Origin: Metarhizium brunneum
Taxonomy: Eukaryota; Ascomycota; Sordariomycetes; Hypocreales; Clavicipitaceae
Direction: 5' to 3'
Assembly (NCBI RefSeq): GCF_013426205.1
Contig: NC_089425.1
Location: 4,216,001 to 4,280,000, forward strand
DNA: 64,000 nt
Below are positions 35,678 through 45,525 of this stretch, piece after piece (position 1 is the stretch's first letter; every line of letters starts with the position of its first letter). The position numbers and the translations under genes are program-made. Under the pieces are notes generated by a model that saw only the letters and a list, made by a program, of their open reading frames with translations, searched no databases and was not told the origin of the DNA.

Positions 35678-35738
35678 GGATTCATATTTACTCACATTGC
35701 TACAGGGCCAATTGCAGCAACTATCAGTTCCCACTGGA
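35678..35738 (+). pseudogene. Pyranose-oxidase-like gene scrap A
   Basis: Roughly 60 bp match 60869-60930 of the intact gene with about six mismatches. The match spans the end of intron 3 and the start of exon 4, so the copy is of genomic DNA, not of a spliced transcript. Confidence 0.65.
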
Positions 35739-36413
35739 AAAGATACACAAGGTGAGATGAAGTAAGTGATTTTGATCCTATTCCTTACGATTAACCCGCC
35801 ACCGGGACTGACTGTGCGGGGCCATAAAGGGAGCCTGGTAGTGAGGTTCAACTTCCCTTATTGGCAGAGCAGATCCAGACATTGGATGTCGCGACTTCCC
35901 ATAATCTCAGTGTTGTGACCTGTCCATGTAAATAAACTGGACATGGCGTGGGGGTATTTTTTTTATTTTTTCTTTATCTTACTATTAAGTATAATATTTA
36001 TTTCTAAATAACTTTTAATATAGCGTGAGTGTGCTTCAGCTTTTAAGAACAAAGTAACACTAGATAGTATTAACACGTACATAGTCCCAATACGTTTACC
36101 ATTTCGTTAGCAACGCGCCGCAGACACATCCGTACCAGCCTGCCCCCCCAACCTGCTCGTGGCGGTGATTGCCATGACTTGGTTGAGTGGGAGGGGGGAG
36201 TATGGATGGAGGCCACACCTTAGTTTGGTGTTTGGACGCTGGCAATGGCCAGTATTTTTACTGTTGTTCTTTGGCTACTATATCTTATTTGTAAAAAATA
36301 ATGTGAGATGGACGCATGCCGTCTCCCTGAGGTTCTTGGTGAACATTTTTTAAACAATATTGAAAGTGTATTAGCACCACAATGCGAACATAAGAACATT
36401 AGTTACATAAAAC

Positions 36414-36449
36414 CCGCTACAAGCCGTGTCGTGGGCGGCATGGGATCGC
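36414..36449 (+). pseudogene. Pyranose-oxidase-like gene scrap B
   Basis: These 36 bp match 61001-61036 of the intact gene with two mismatches and encode SRVVGGMGS, the segment just before the flavin-attaching histidine. Scraps A and B are 70 bp apart in the intact gene but 675 bp apart here, so about 600 bp were inserted between them. Confidence 0.6.
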
Positions 36450-36515
36450 CTCGACGGGAATTACACTCGGAACCTCGCCTGTCACAAGTTCAGCTTTGGC
36501 TACATACACAGGGAC

Positions 36516-37499
36516 TCAGTGGCCAGCACCAGCAGCATGAGAAAGCATCGCTTGTCGCAACGATGCCGCCGAATTAAGAATAATGCCCAACACCGCGGCA
36601 TACCCTGCCGTCAAGGGCACCACGTCCTTCACCTCATCGACCCACGAGATCATGATTACCACCCAGACCGCCACAAAGCTGACGACTATAATCACCGGCG
36701 CCAGATTGGCTGTAAAGCCGTCTTTAGGGGCGGGCGTCAGCGTCTCAGCAAAGATGAGCACAATAGGCGCGACAAGGAAAGCGTACGCGGCCGCGAGTGC
36801 CATGCAGCGCTCCAAAACACGTCTCAATTCACTCCTCATGTTGCTGAGATATCTTTTTCCCCAGATCGGCTCGTCGTTGGGGCTCCATGGACCGGCGGGA
36901 ATCACGATTGCCTTGCCACCTCCAAGGCCAATCTCGAGATGGGCGAGTCGTGCAAAGTCAATCCCGGCCTTGTCCATTTCTTGAATGAGGATCTTATGGT
37001 CGACCCGCCGCTCGGAGGATGCAATGAAGGGGTCGTCCCGTGTCCTGATAAATTGGACCATGTAGTCATAGTCTTGGACGGCTTTTACTATGGTCGAGAT
37101 TATGTTAGCAGCCATCCTGTGATGCGGGACCGATTTTGGTGGTTTCGTACTGTACGCCTGGAGGTCTTGCTCCCAACTGCATTCTGTATTATTCCCCTTG
37201 TCACCTTTGGGATTGGTGGGTTCCTTTCCTTCTTGAACCATGGACGCTGCATGACGGATCAATTTAATTTGGATCTTTCTCATGTGCATTCTCTGTAGCT
37301 CTGTGAAATCGACTGGGAAGCCTTTTCTGCCGCTTAGGTTCTCGTCCTGGCCCCGGCGCAGAAGATGACGAATCCAAAAATTCAACGAGTCTCTGTTTGA
37401 TATGGGCCATACAAGGTTTGCCCGGTGGTGATTGACGAGCCAGTCAAACGAGTCACTTGGCTCGTAAACGTGTCGATTGTCGGCGTTGTTGTTCGCCAT
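36516..37499 (-). CDS. DUF6594-like membrane protein
   Basis: Single exon, 327 residues from the ATG at 37499 (MANNNADNRHVYEPSDSF). The N-terminal two thirds are hydrophilic and helical, with a central conserved-looking stretch (RDDPFIASSERRVDHKIL). Three membrane segments follow at the C-terminus: MALAAAYAFLVAPIVLIFAE, then APVIIVVSFVAVWVVIMI, then VPLTAGYAAVLGIILNSA. This layout, and the final TAGYAAVL, fit the fungal DUF6594 family, whose members are widespread and variable in number but have no known function. The opposite-strand frame across the same region lacks such order and was discarded. Confidence 0.75.
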   Translation of the reverse strand: MANNNADNRHVYEPSDSFDWLVNHHRANLVWPISNRDSLNFWIRHLLRRGQDENLSGRKGFPVDFTELQRMHMRKIQIKLIRHAASMVQEGKEPTNPKGDKGNNTECSWEQDLQAYSTKPPKSVPHHRMAANIISTIVKAVQDYDYMVQFIRTRDDPFIASSERRVDHKILIQEMDKAGIDFARLAHLEIGLGGGKAIVIPAGPWSPNDEPIWGKRYLSNMRSELRRVLERCMALAAAYAFLVAPIVLIFAETLTPAPKDGFTANLAPVIIVVSFVAVWVVIMISWVDEVKDVVPLTAGYAAVLGIILNSAASLRQAMLSHAAGAGH

Positions 37500-37946
37500 G
37501 GGGGGCCACGCTGTCCGCCAGTTTTTAAACCAGCACCAGATAGAAGTCAAGTCTGACGACGCAGAATGGGATTACCAGAAGTCAAAGGAGCCAAGTTCTG
37601 GGATTCTAGTTTGAAATAGGAATGCATACGTCAAGTCACGGTCTGGGTGTGGTCGCCGCGCCACCGCCACGTCTCGCACCTGCGATGGAAAGATGCTGCG
37701 GCTTCTCACCACTGTAAGGCTTTATTTTCTATTGCAGTTTTAAAAATAGAAAGAGTGGGCCAAAATTAGAAAAGATATTCGAGGATACCCAGGGGGCTCC
37801 TAAGGTTAGCGGCCCGTCTGCTTAAATCCCCCAAATCTCTAGCTCCATCTAGTTTGCACTGTTTTTTCTTGTTTCTATTTCAATCATCCCTGGCTCTATG
37901 TAATGTCAATGTCAGATGCTCTGGAGAAACTCTACTCCTAGACGTT

Positions 37947-38867
37947 ATGTTCGCCCCAGGCCGTCAGCGAAGCGGCCTCCAAGGTGATATAGACTGCAAT
38001 GAACGGGGAGCCGATGGTATATTAGACATTGATACTGATAGCAGAGTCCAAGATCAACAAGCATCCAACCAGCAAAAAGAACAGGAAGCTATACAGGAAG
38101 TAGCACGGGAAATCGGAAAGGAAATTGCAAAGGAACTTGCAAGGGAAATCGGGAGGGAAGTCGGGAAGGAAGTCGGGAAGGAAATCGCAAGCGTTATTGC
38201 AGGGGAAATCCCACGAGCAGCCAGACTGGAGGCTACACAGGAAGATACACAGAAAGTTATACCACGGGATACACCCCAGGGAGATGCACCACAGGAAGTT
38301 ATACCAGGAGGACTTGCACCACGAGAAATTGCACCGCAGCAGGTTGCTCAGAACATTCAGCAGCCCGTAAACCAACTGGATAACGAGCAAATCCAACTCC
38401 TCAGGGCTACAATGACTCGGGCGTCACTTCGGTCATCATGGCGGCTACAACTAACGTTTCCACACGGCTCCGAGTCCCTCGTGGATGAATTTTGCACCGA
38501 GTTCAACCGGAATCTGTCCTGGTCCCATATACTTAAACGCAAAGCTTCATCTGCCTACATTCTAGATGCTCCGGATCCCCCGGACCCGGCTTTAGGCTGC
38601 CGAGTGATATTGCCAGTGCATGGGCTCGTGCAAGTGGCCCCGGTGCCGATCCCGACTCTGCATTTCGGGAGCAAGAGGGCTGCGAAAAACTTCAAAAAAC
38701 ACGCCTATGTGTTTGAGCACCCGCCTGAGGACGCAGAATCCCAAAAGTCGTTGTATATGCCTGCGATGTCGATTGATGCGTTCCGGGAGAAGTTGAGTAG
38801 TAGAGGATCAAGGGTTTGGAGCTGGTGGCCGAATCCTAACTCTCATCTTCATTCTGGGGCGTTTTGA
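37947..38867 (+). CDS. Protein with amphipathic glycine-rich repeat, unknown function
   Basis: I start at the first in-frame ATG (37947), giving 306 residues. Residues 49-92 form a strongly periodic helix with small residues every fourth position (REIGKEIAKELAREIGREVG and following), resembling a glycine-zipper or membrane-active amphipathic helix. Residues 100-140 are a proline-rich repeat (IPRDTPQGDAP, VIPGGLAPREIAP). The C-terminal half is folded-looking, with HFGSKRAAKNFKKHAYVFEHP. A short upstream frame (MSMSDALEKLYS, ATG at 37903) ends just before this start and may be a uORF or an unspliced exon. I recognise no family. Confidence 0.55.
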   Translation: MFAPGRQRSGLQGDIDCNERGADGILDIDTDSRVQDQQASNQQKEQEAIQEVAREIGKEIAKELAREIGREVGKEVGKEIASVIAGEIPRAARLEATQEDTQKVIPRDTPQGDAPQEVIPGGLAPREIAPQQVAQNIQQPVNQLDNEQIQLLRATMTRASLRSSWRLQLTFPHGSESLVDEFCTEFNRNLSWSHILKRKASSAYILDAPDPPDPALGCRVILPVHGLVQVAPVPIPTLHFGSKRAAKNFKKHAYVFEHPPEDAESQKSLYMPAMSIDAFREKLSSRGSRVWSWWPNPNSHLHSGAF

Positions 38868-39917
38868 CTTGGATCCTACGAACCCAGTCCCAAGTCCGTG
38901 GCAACCGCAGTAGAGTTGGATGAAAGGCACGGGGGATAGAGTTAAAGTACTTGGGATTTCGTATATATAGTTGGTGATGGCCAAGTAGACTTCGCCGATG
39001 AGTAGATGGCTGTCAATAAATACTATCAAGACCCTTGCTTGTGTTTAATTTGAATAAGGTAAATCCCTCATCTTCTCAACAATGTCAGTCCAGGGTGCTG
39101 GTCGTTCGGCCGCAACGCTCTGGCTGGTATTCCCTCGCTCCAACATATCTTCGACACGAACGCGCGCGCCAACCTTATCCCTGGCACTGTTGCATTGGCG
39201 GCTTCATGCTTGATGCCGCAAAGGGACAGATGCCAATTGACTCTGGATTCAATGTTCCTTCCCTGCCGCCCCGTGGCGCTCTACTCCCCATAACATTCCA
39301 TCACAAGCTCAGCTCAGCTCAGCTCGGCAGCTTCCTGCTCCCTTTCAAGATTTGAGTGTAATTTCTTTTGAGGGCGGGTAGAATGGAAATTGCACATCAG
39401 GTCCCATTTTCAGTAAGCAGTCGGACACCTACTTTGTTCGTTTGACTGTATATGTGACCGTCGGCTCCAGATCTGCTCAAGACAAAGGTGCAATGTGAGG
39501 AATTTGTTCCCGCAGCGGAACGCATCATCTCGTGCGCGACACCCCATGACGCCATTATTGGGTTTCAGAAACTTTATTTTGACTTTGGAGCCAACAGCGC
39601 CTCGGGAGCGCCAAGAGGCAGATTGACCAACGATTTATGGCAGACTGCGACGTTTTTCTGGTCAAGCTGTTCCCTTTTGCACGAGATCATGGTCTTTGGT
39701 TATCTGGCGTGCCTACAATGCCGAAAGGAGACGGATCTGTCCACAAATTCGCCTCTGTGCTGGTATATAAGGGCACAACGTATATTTCAATAAGCAAGGA
39801 ATACAGTCTCGTGATTTTGAGACAAAGCATCGCAAGTAGTGATACCCCTTTGGAATCCATGAATACATTTCTACGCTTTTATTATCCACACCGAGGACAG
39901 AATACCTATCTTAAACA
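38868..39917. other. Intergenic region
   Basis: About 1 kb without a recognised gene. Short frames near 39488-39957 look like non-coding leader for the next gene. Confidence 0.5.
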
Positions 39918-40943
39918 ATGTCTCAAAACGGGAGTCCAGAACAGACTCCTTTACTAGAGCGGGCTGCTTCACCAGAGGCTGGCCCTTCGCAGGAGCCGCG
40001 ACCTTTGGTGGAACGGGCTCCTTCACAAGAGAGGGCTGCTTCACCACAACCGGATCCTTCACAGCAGACGGCTGACTTACCAGAACCGGGTGCTTCGCCA
40101 GAACCGGGCCCTTTGGAAGAACGGCCGCCTTCACCAGAACCAGGCCCTTCACAAGAACAGCCTCCTCCACAAGCGCGGCCTCCTGTGCCGCGACCAGAGC
40201 CGCCAACCCCAGACACAGTCCCAGAGTTTGAGCCTGTACGGCCCTCCCGGAGATGTGTTTGGGCCAGGTGGTTCGGCTGCTATTCCCGACCCTCAGTCAC
40301 TGGGCCTCGAGAAAAGCGCCTTGGTTCTACAGACTTTGACAAATATTGGAATGCGACTCTAAGAATCCACAATGAATCAGAATGCGAACGCACCCGCGAA
40401 CAAGGCCTCTATGTATTCACCTACTGGTTAGTCTGGGGCCTGGTGATTGCTCAGCTAATCATCTCAGCATTCATCACGGGCTTCACTGCATTCGCACCAG
40501 CACCCAGCCAGCATGCTCTTAGGTCGATGGCGGACACTCTAAGCCAAATACCCATTACGAGTCTAGGAGGTGCCACGTTTATAATTACCAGTCTTTTGAG
40601 CCTGATGAGGACAGAACCCGAGAGGAGATGGAGGAATTCTCAAGAGTACAAAAAGGTCATTGACCTTATTACGCAGACTTCGGAAACACTCGAGTATCTC
40701 GGTTGGGTGAAGGATATGAGAGTTCCAGACCCTACAGGGGCACAGCAGGAGCCTACGCAGGCCAAAGGACCTACACAGCCTATACATGCTCCACCTCGTC
40801 CGCACGGCATTCGGCATGTAGGTGGCCTTGTAGAGGACGCATTTCTGGCGTACGAAGCTGCGAAGCGGAATGTAGCTCTCAACAGACCAGGTGATTTCGG
40901 TCTGATTCCTCCAAGGAGCCCTGTAAATACCGTGGAAGTATAA
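39918..40943 (+). CDS. SLATT-like two-helix membrane protein
   Basis: Single exon, 341 residues. Residues 5-105 are an imperfect Pro/Glu/Ser repeat built on PEPGPSQE. After a basic and aromatic stretch (RRCVWARWFGCYSR) come two membrane segments at about 165-192 (YVFTYWLVWGLVIAQLII) and 211-231 (ITSLGGATFIITSLLSLM), followed by a helical arm (SQEYKKVIDLITQTSETLEY). The two helices with a polar, glycine-containing second helix and a following charged helix fit the fungal SLATT domain, a predicted pore-forming effector class first linked to nucleotide-signalled immunity in bacteria. The match is by eye, so family membership is probable, not proven. Confidence 0.6.
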   Translation: MSQNGSPEQTPLLERAASPEAGPSQEPRPLVERAPSQERAASPQPDPSQQTADLPEPGASPEPGPLEERPPSPEPGPSQEQPPPQARPPVPRPEPPTPDTVPEFEPVRPSRRCVWARWFGCYSRPSVTGPREKRLGSTDFDKYWNATLRIHNESECERTREQGLYVFTYWLVWGLVIAQLIISAFITGFTAFAPAPSQHALRSMADTLSQIPITSLGGATFIITSLLSLMRTEPERRWRNSQEYKKVIDLITQTSETLEYLGWVKDMRVPDPTGAQQEPTQAKGPTQPIHAPPRPHGIRHVGGLVEDAFLAYEAAKRNVALNRPGDFGLIPPRSPVNTVEV

Positions 40944-41929
40944 GAGCCTTTTCGTATTGTCGTGCTTTGAAAAGGAAAGTCAAAGGAGAGAAGGAGAGCG
41001 GGAGGAAGACAACGGTTGCGAGATGAGACTAAAACGGCGGATTTGTATCACGTTTCCTCCGACTATTGCTTTTTTGCCGTGAATAAACGTGGTGCTACTA
41101 GGGTTATACTGTCAGAACATACAATACTTTACCGTAACCTTCCATCTGGCATCGGGTGTCTGCAACGAATAGGTCTATTGTTTCGATGTGTCTATATCGC
41201 GGAGTCATTATAAGAGGTCACGCGAGTCGAGGCAAAACTGACTTATGTGACTCAACTATGTCTGACTGGTGAGCTGACATTTACTAACAAGAATGTGTGC
41301 AAGTAAGCAGTCTCGGGTGTGAAGCGATTCCTAATCCTACTTGGATAGTTTAGCGGTAATAGCTTGTTAGTACTGCTATAAATTACTTGGTGGGCTTATT
41401 GACTCTTTTTGCTAAGTGTGTTTATCGCCTAAAAGTTTATTATTTACTACTTGAATCCCTTATATATTTACTTATAATATAAAACAAGTTCTTCTATTCT
41501 ATAATTTCCTGCTACATTTCTAAACGCGAAGAATACTTCTACTTATTAGCTATAAAGAATATTAAAAATAGATTTTATATTAAATACTAATAAATAAATA
41601 AATTTAAATAACTTTATTAAATCTTACTTTTTATTTTTTTTTTTATTTTTTAAAAGTTACTTCTTATAAAGCATTTAATAAAACGTGGTAGAGATAAAGC
41701 CAAGTGGAGAGGTTTTCCAGTAATTGTCACGTGGTCGTCATGTACTAGTGGAGAGGTCCCTTTTCTTAGGCCAGACTTGGGCCTCAGACCATCACCTCTT
41801 TGTCGCCGTGCGAGAAGTCAATTGATTACGCCAGCTCAGGCTGTCCCCATTCACGAAAGGCCTCGACGGCAAAGCCTCCGGATCTGTGTCCTTGGACCAA
41901 CATTCTAACGATCTGTCTCCACGGACGAC
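40944..41929. other. Intergenic region with AT-rich patch
   Basis: About 990 bp. It contains a RIP-marked end of the miniature element (41378-41425) and an AT-rich stretch (about 41450-41690) with one unit resembling the reverse complement of the 20-bp minisatellite near 41464-41480. No gene is seen. Confidence 0.5.
41378..41425. repeat. RIP-marked end of the miniature element
   Basis: The outer 18 bases read ATAAATTACTTGGTGGGC against ATGAATTGCTCGGCGGGC at 35123. All four differences are G-to-A or C-to-T. The inner part keeps the CTCTTTTTGCTA core. The opposite end was not found. Confidence 0.6.
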
Positions 41930-42754
41930 ATGCAGATGGCGTGTCCGCCGGCGCCAGGACGCGCAGTCCGGACGCTAATCGTTCTGCTTGTCAAGGCAAC
42001 GCGCCACAAGCTCTTACGAAGACTCTGGAGAAAACAGACCGGCCTTTTTCACATTGCCAACATCTGCATCAAGACCAAACCAGACGAGAACCTATCCGAA
42101 GCCTACGCTATGCAATTCGTCGGCACACACACATCCATTCCCGTGCCCAAGGTGTACTACGCCTTCGTCCATAAGGGAACATCATACATCGTCATGCGCC
42201 ACATCAAAGGAAAAATGGCTGGATTTGACTGGTCATGCCGCTCGGAGGAATCAAAAGGGCGAATATTGGATCAACTGCGCGGCATGATCAGGGAGCTTCG
42301 CTCCGTTCCTCCCCCAGAAGGGACACGAGTTGGGAGCATCGACGGCGGGCCATTCTGGGACTGTCGTCTGCCATCACGGGACTACTGGGGCCCGTATGTC
42401 ACCGTTGATGAGTTTCACCAAGCATTGACCGACGGCATTCCTTGGGACAGCGACTGCACCAAGTTCCCTGACCTTGCCGAGCTCTTTGCCTTCTATCGGC
42501 AGGCAGACTATGCGTTGGTTCTGACCCACGGTGACTTGAGTAGCCTCAACATTCTGGTCCGTGGGGACACCGTCGTTGGACTAGTAGACTGGGAAACAGC
42601 TGGATGGTTCCCGGCGTACTGGGAGTACACAACTGCGAAATATGTCAATCCTCAGAATCCATTCTGGGCGGACCCCGTCGATCAGTTTATAACGCCTATG
42701 CCAGAGGAGTGGAGGATGGAAACTATTAGGCGCAAATACTTTGGTGACTTTTGA
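41930..42754 (+). CDS. APH-type phosphotransferase
   Basis: Single exon, 274 residues. The N-lobe has NLSEAYAMQFV and the segment IPVPKVYYAF. The C-lobe has the catalytic loop HGDLSSLNILV (His200) and the metal-binding DWETAG. The end (WRMETIRRKYFGDF) is that of a very common fungal phosphotransferase family in the aminoglycoside phosphotransferase/choline kinase fold. These proteins phosphorylate small molecules; their natural substrates in fungi are not known. The first 50 residues are basic and less typical. It converges with the next gene, with only 51 bp between the stops. Confidence 0.85.
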   Translation: MQMACPPAPGRAVRTLIVLLVKATRHKLLRRLWRKQTGLFHIANICIKTKPDENLSEAYAMQFVGTHTSIPVPKVYYAFVHKGTSYIVMRHIKGKMAGFDWSCRSEESKGRILDQLRGMIRELRSVPPPEGTRVGSIDGGPFWDCRLPSRDYWGPYVTVDEFHQALTDGIPWDSDCTKFPDLAELFAFYRQADYALVLTHGDLSSLNILVRGDTVVGLVDWETAGWFPAYWEYTTAKYVNPQNPFWADPVDQFITPMPEEWRMETIRRKYFGDF

Positions 42755-42805
42755 CAAATTTACTGAATCCCCCTGGATCATTCGCGCAGAAACCATCCGT
42801 CACAT

Positions 42806-43411
42806 TCAAGGCACTCGCTCAAACCCATCAATCATATCCCAGGTTGCAGCCTTTTCCCGGTCAAATTCTCCCTGTCCGTCAAAACGATGGGCGGCCTTCT
42901 TCTGTCCGACATACCACATGGCAGTATCTCGAATCGAATCCCAGTCAAGATTCTTGGAGGTCCCCAAGACCTTCTTATCCCGCAGGGCTGTTTCGATAGC
43001 CTCTTTCACCCACGCGACACAATTCCACCCCTCCACTCTGGGTCGAATTGGGATGTTCCTCAAGAGAGACTCCAATCTGTTTCTGTCCTTGACTTTGCCA
43101 ATCATGACTCGAACAAGCAACATCGACGTTGGCAGCATGGTGCTCTCCAGCTCCTCGTACTCCCAGACAGACTCGGGCACCGCTCCGGTGCCAATGAGCC
43201 GCATTTTCTCTCTCGCGTGGAAACGAGCGCCCCTGCTGCGTTTATCCTCGGTCTTCGGCCCCACTATGAGAGCCCAGTGGTATCTGTCACTGTCAGAACA
43301 AGACGGGCGTGCTGACATTGCGGTGACTTACGTGTCTTCGAGTCCTGGCATGGTTGGTGCCCCTCCACGGGCATACAGGGCAACGTACAGACGATCTTTG
43401 TCGGAAGGCAT
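42806..43411 (-). CDS. DUF6914-like protein
   Basis: Exons are 43332-43411 and 42806-43283, with a 48-nt intron (donor GTAAGT), encoding 185 residues. The splice joins MPGLED to TYHWALIVGPKTEDK, giving the start MPSDKDRLYVALYARGGAP, which I recall as typical of the fungal DUF6914 family. Other blocks are GARFHAREK and WNCVAWVKEAIE, the latter with a Cys in a helix. No function is known for the family. The longer opposite-strand frame (42741-43568) is a shadow. Confidence 0.72.
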
Positions 43412-43755
43412 CTTTTGTCTTTGGAGGGAGGGTGCAGTTGAAGAGCAAGGCAGTCATTTCTCTATCAAGAAGGACAAGTCTTTATACACGAAAGGGCCAA
43501 GCTGGCAAGGCATATTCTGTCTTGTTACGCGCCCCTGGCTCCCAGGGAGAAGGCGACCGCACAGATAAACGGACCCAAGAGTACTCGGACATGCGATTTC
43601 ATGGCCATGGGATACAGGCGCGCGCCAACTGCGGCGACCTCCTGAGACCAACATCTGCGGCCTACTTGCAATGCCGGTGAGAGCAGGCCAACACAAGGCA
43701 AGGCCTAGGGGCTTAATCAAGGCATCATCAGGGCCGGCGGAATGCGCTGTCTACA

Positions 43756-44133
43756 ATGGCGGTTGTATACCCTTTGTTATTCGTCATCTGGACAGCCAGC
43801 ACACTGTCGAAGCAGGCTACCGCCAGCCGCGACTGCGACCCAGGTATGTTGGTCAACCAGTGGTCGGCCATGTTGGGATCCAGTCGCATATGCTCTGGTG
43901 TCGTAATATGTGACCCGTGCCAGTACGCCCCTGGCTACGTGGTAACGGTGCTTTGTAATTGGAGGGCATTAATATTGACTACATATATGTCATCGGTTGC
44001 TGGCAACTCCGAGGCAAAAGGATCCGTTGTCAGTGTGCGATTATCACAGCCAATCACGGTCACTTCGGCTGGATTGGTGGGTGGGTTGTACATTAAGGCG
44101 CGTACCGCCCACAATGTATGTATGCCGCTGTAA
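43756..44133 (+). CDS. Possible small secreted protein
   Basis: An ATG-started frame of 125 residues opens with MAVVYPLLFVIWTASTLSKQ, a fair signal peptide, followed by cysteines (SRDCDPG, ICSGVVICDPCQYAPG). It may be a real effector-like gene, but there is no family match, and it lies next to the AT-rich block where random frames are also expected. Confidence 0.3.
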   Translation: MAVVYPLLFVIWTASTLSKQATASRDCDPGMLVNQWSAMLGSSRICSGVVICDPCQYAPGYVVTVLCNWRALILTTYMSSVAGNSEAKGSVVSVRLSQPITVTSAGLVGGLYIKARTAHNVCMPL

Positions 44134-44735
44134 CTACATATGTATCTAGCATCCCACACAAGGGGCAACTGGGTTGTAGGATCAAGTGATTAATTGATGG
44201 GTCGATGATACTCCGTAGTATATACCCGTTTTCCATGTAATCCCGTACCTCCACTTTCCCCCCAACAAGGCAAATACAATCTACCCCCTGTAAGTTTAGC
44301 CACCAGTAACTTCTAGTAGGTGTTATAAGGGCTAAGAGCCCTATCAGGTATTATCTAAGAAATTAGTAATACTTTAAGTAAAATAAAAAATATAAAAAAA
44401 ATAATATATTTTTTATAAAAGAATTAATACTTTTAACCTTAATTAATAGGTTATATATTTTTTTTATATTACTTTAATAATAATAATTTAATAGGGTATT
44501 AAATATATAAGCTTTAATAAAAAGTTTTTTAGTATAGCTTTTTAAGCTTTATAAATAGCTTTTAATAATACTTTACTTTTAGGCTTTTTTATTATATATA
44601 TAGTATTAATTTAATATTTTATTTAAAGTTATATATACTTTATAAAATTAAGGTTAATATTATATAATAGCTATAAAATAAATTTCTTACCTAAAAATAT
44701 TTTCTTAATTATATTAATAGTTAATTATTAATTTT

Positions 44736-45525
44736 AATTTATAGTTAATTTACTCTATAATTAAATAAAATTATATATATAATATAGGTATTATATAAGC
44801 GTAAAATCTAAAATAATATTAGGCTATATTAGGCTAAAAATAGTAAAAAATTAAAAAAGTAAACTATTTTAGTGTAATTAATATTATATTATAGCTGCTA
44901 GTTAAGGCTATTTTATAATAGCCTTAGCTATTATTATTATAAAAGTAAACTTTACGCTTATAACTTATACTAAGTTATATTAAAAACCTAAAATACCTAT
45001 ATATATAGTATATTTATATAATTTTACTTATATTTTAAGTTAGTCTTATTTCTTTTTATTTAAGTTATTTACCTTTTTTACTATTAAAATTATAATTAAT
45101 TATAAGTTATTACCCTTATATATATATATTTTTTATAAGCACTTATTAATATTTATTATAGCTATTTATAAATAATAATAATATAAGTAAAAGTATTAAA
45201 AAGCCTAATATAAGTAAGTTATTTATTATAATTTTTAAAAGTTAAAAGCTAATAAAACTTAAAAGGTAATATAATTAATATTAAATTAAAAGCTTTTTAT
45301 AATAAAAAAAATAGCTATTATAAAGCTAAAAATCTTAATTTAATAAAAATTAAAAAAAATAATAAAGCTATTAAAAATATAAAAAAAAAGGCTTTTAAAA
45401 ATATAAAGCTAAAATATAACTTTAAAAAAGCTATTATATTAATTATAAAAAAGCCTAATAAAGCTAATAATACTAAGAGTAAAGCTACCTAATAAATTTA
45501 TATTAGCGGTTTTACCTTTTTTAAA
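44736..45525 (+). repeat. 0.8-kb repeat, copy 1 (+)
   Basis: Starts in atagttaatttactc and ends near ttatattagcggttttacc. It is very similar along its length to copy 4 at 51190-51995 in the same orientation. Confidence 0.75.

Larger units (their letters stand above)
35589..36515. other. Accessory intergenic DNA with gene scraps
   Basis: About 930 bp that contain two scraps of a pyranose-oxidase-like gene (annotated separately) and an AT-rich patch around 35955-36040. Nothing else is recognised. Confidence 0.5.

Noticed and set aside
36426..37298. Plus-strand frame of 290 codons opposite the DUF6594-like gene
   Set aside because: The minus strand has ordered membrane segments and an ATG start; this frame has neither a domain nor ordered hydrophobic segments.
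42741..43568. Plus-strand frame of 275 codons opposite the DUF6914-like gene
   Set aside because: The minus strand splices to a coherent family sequence.
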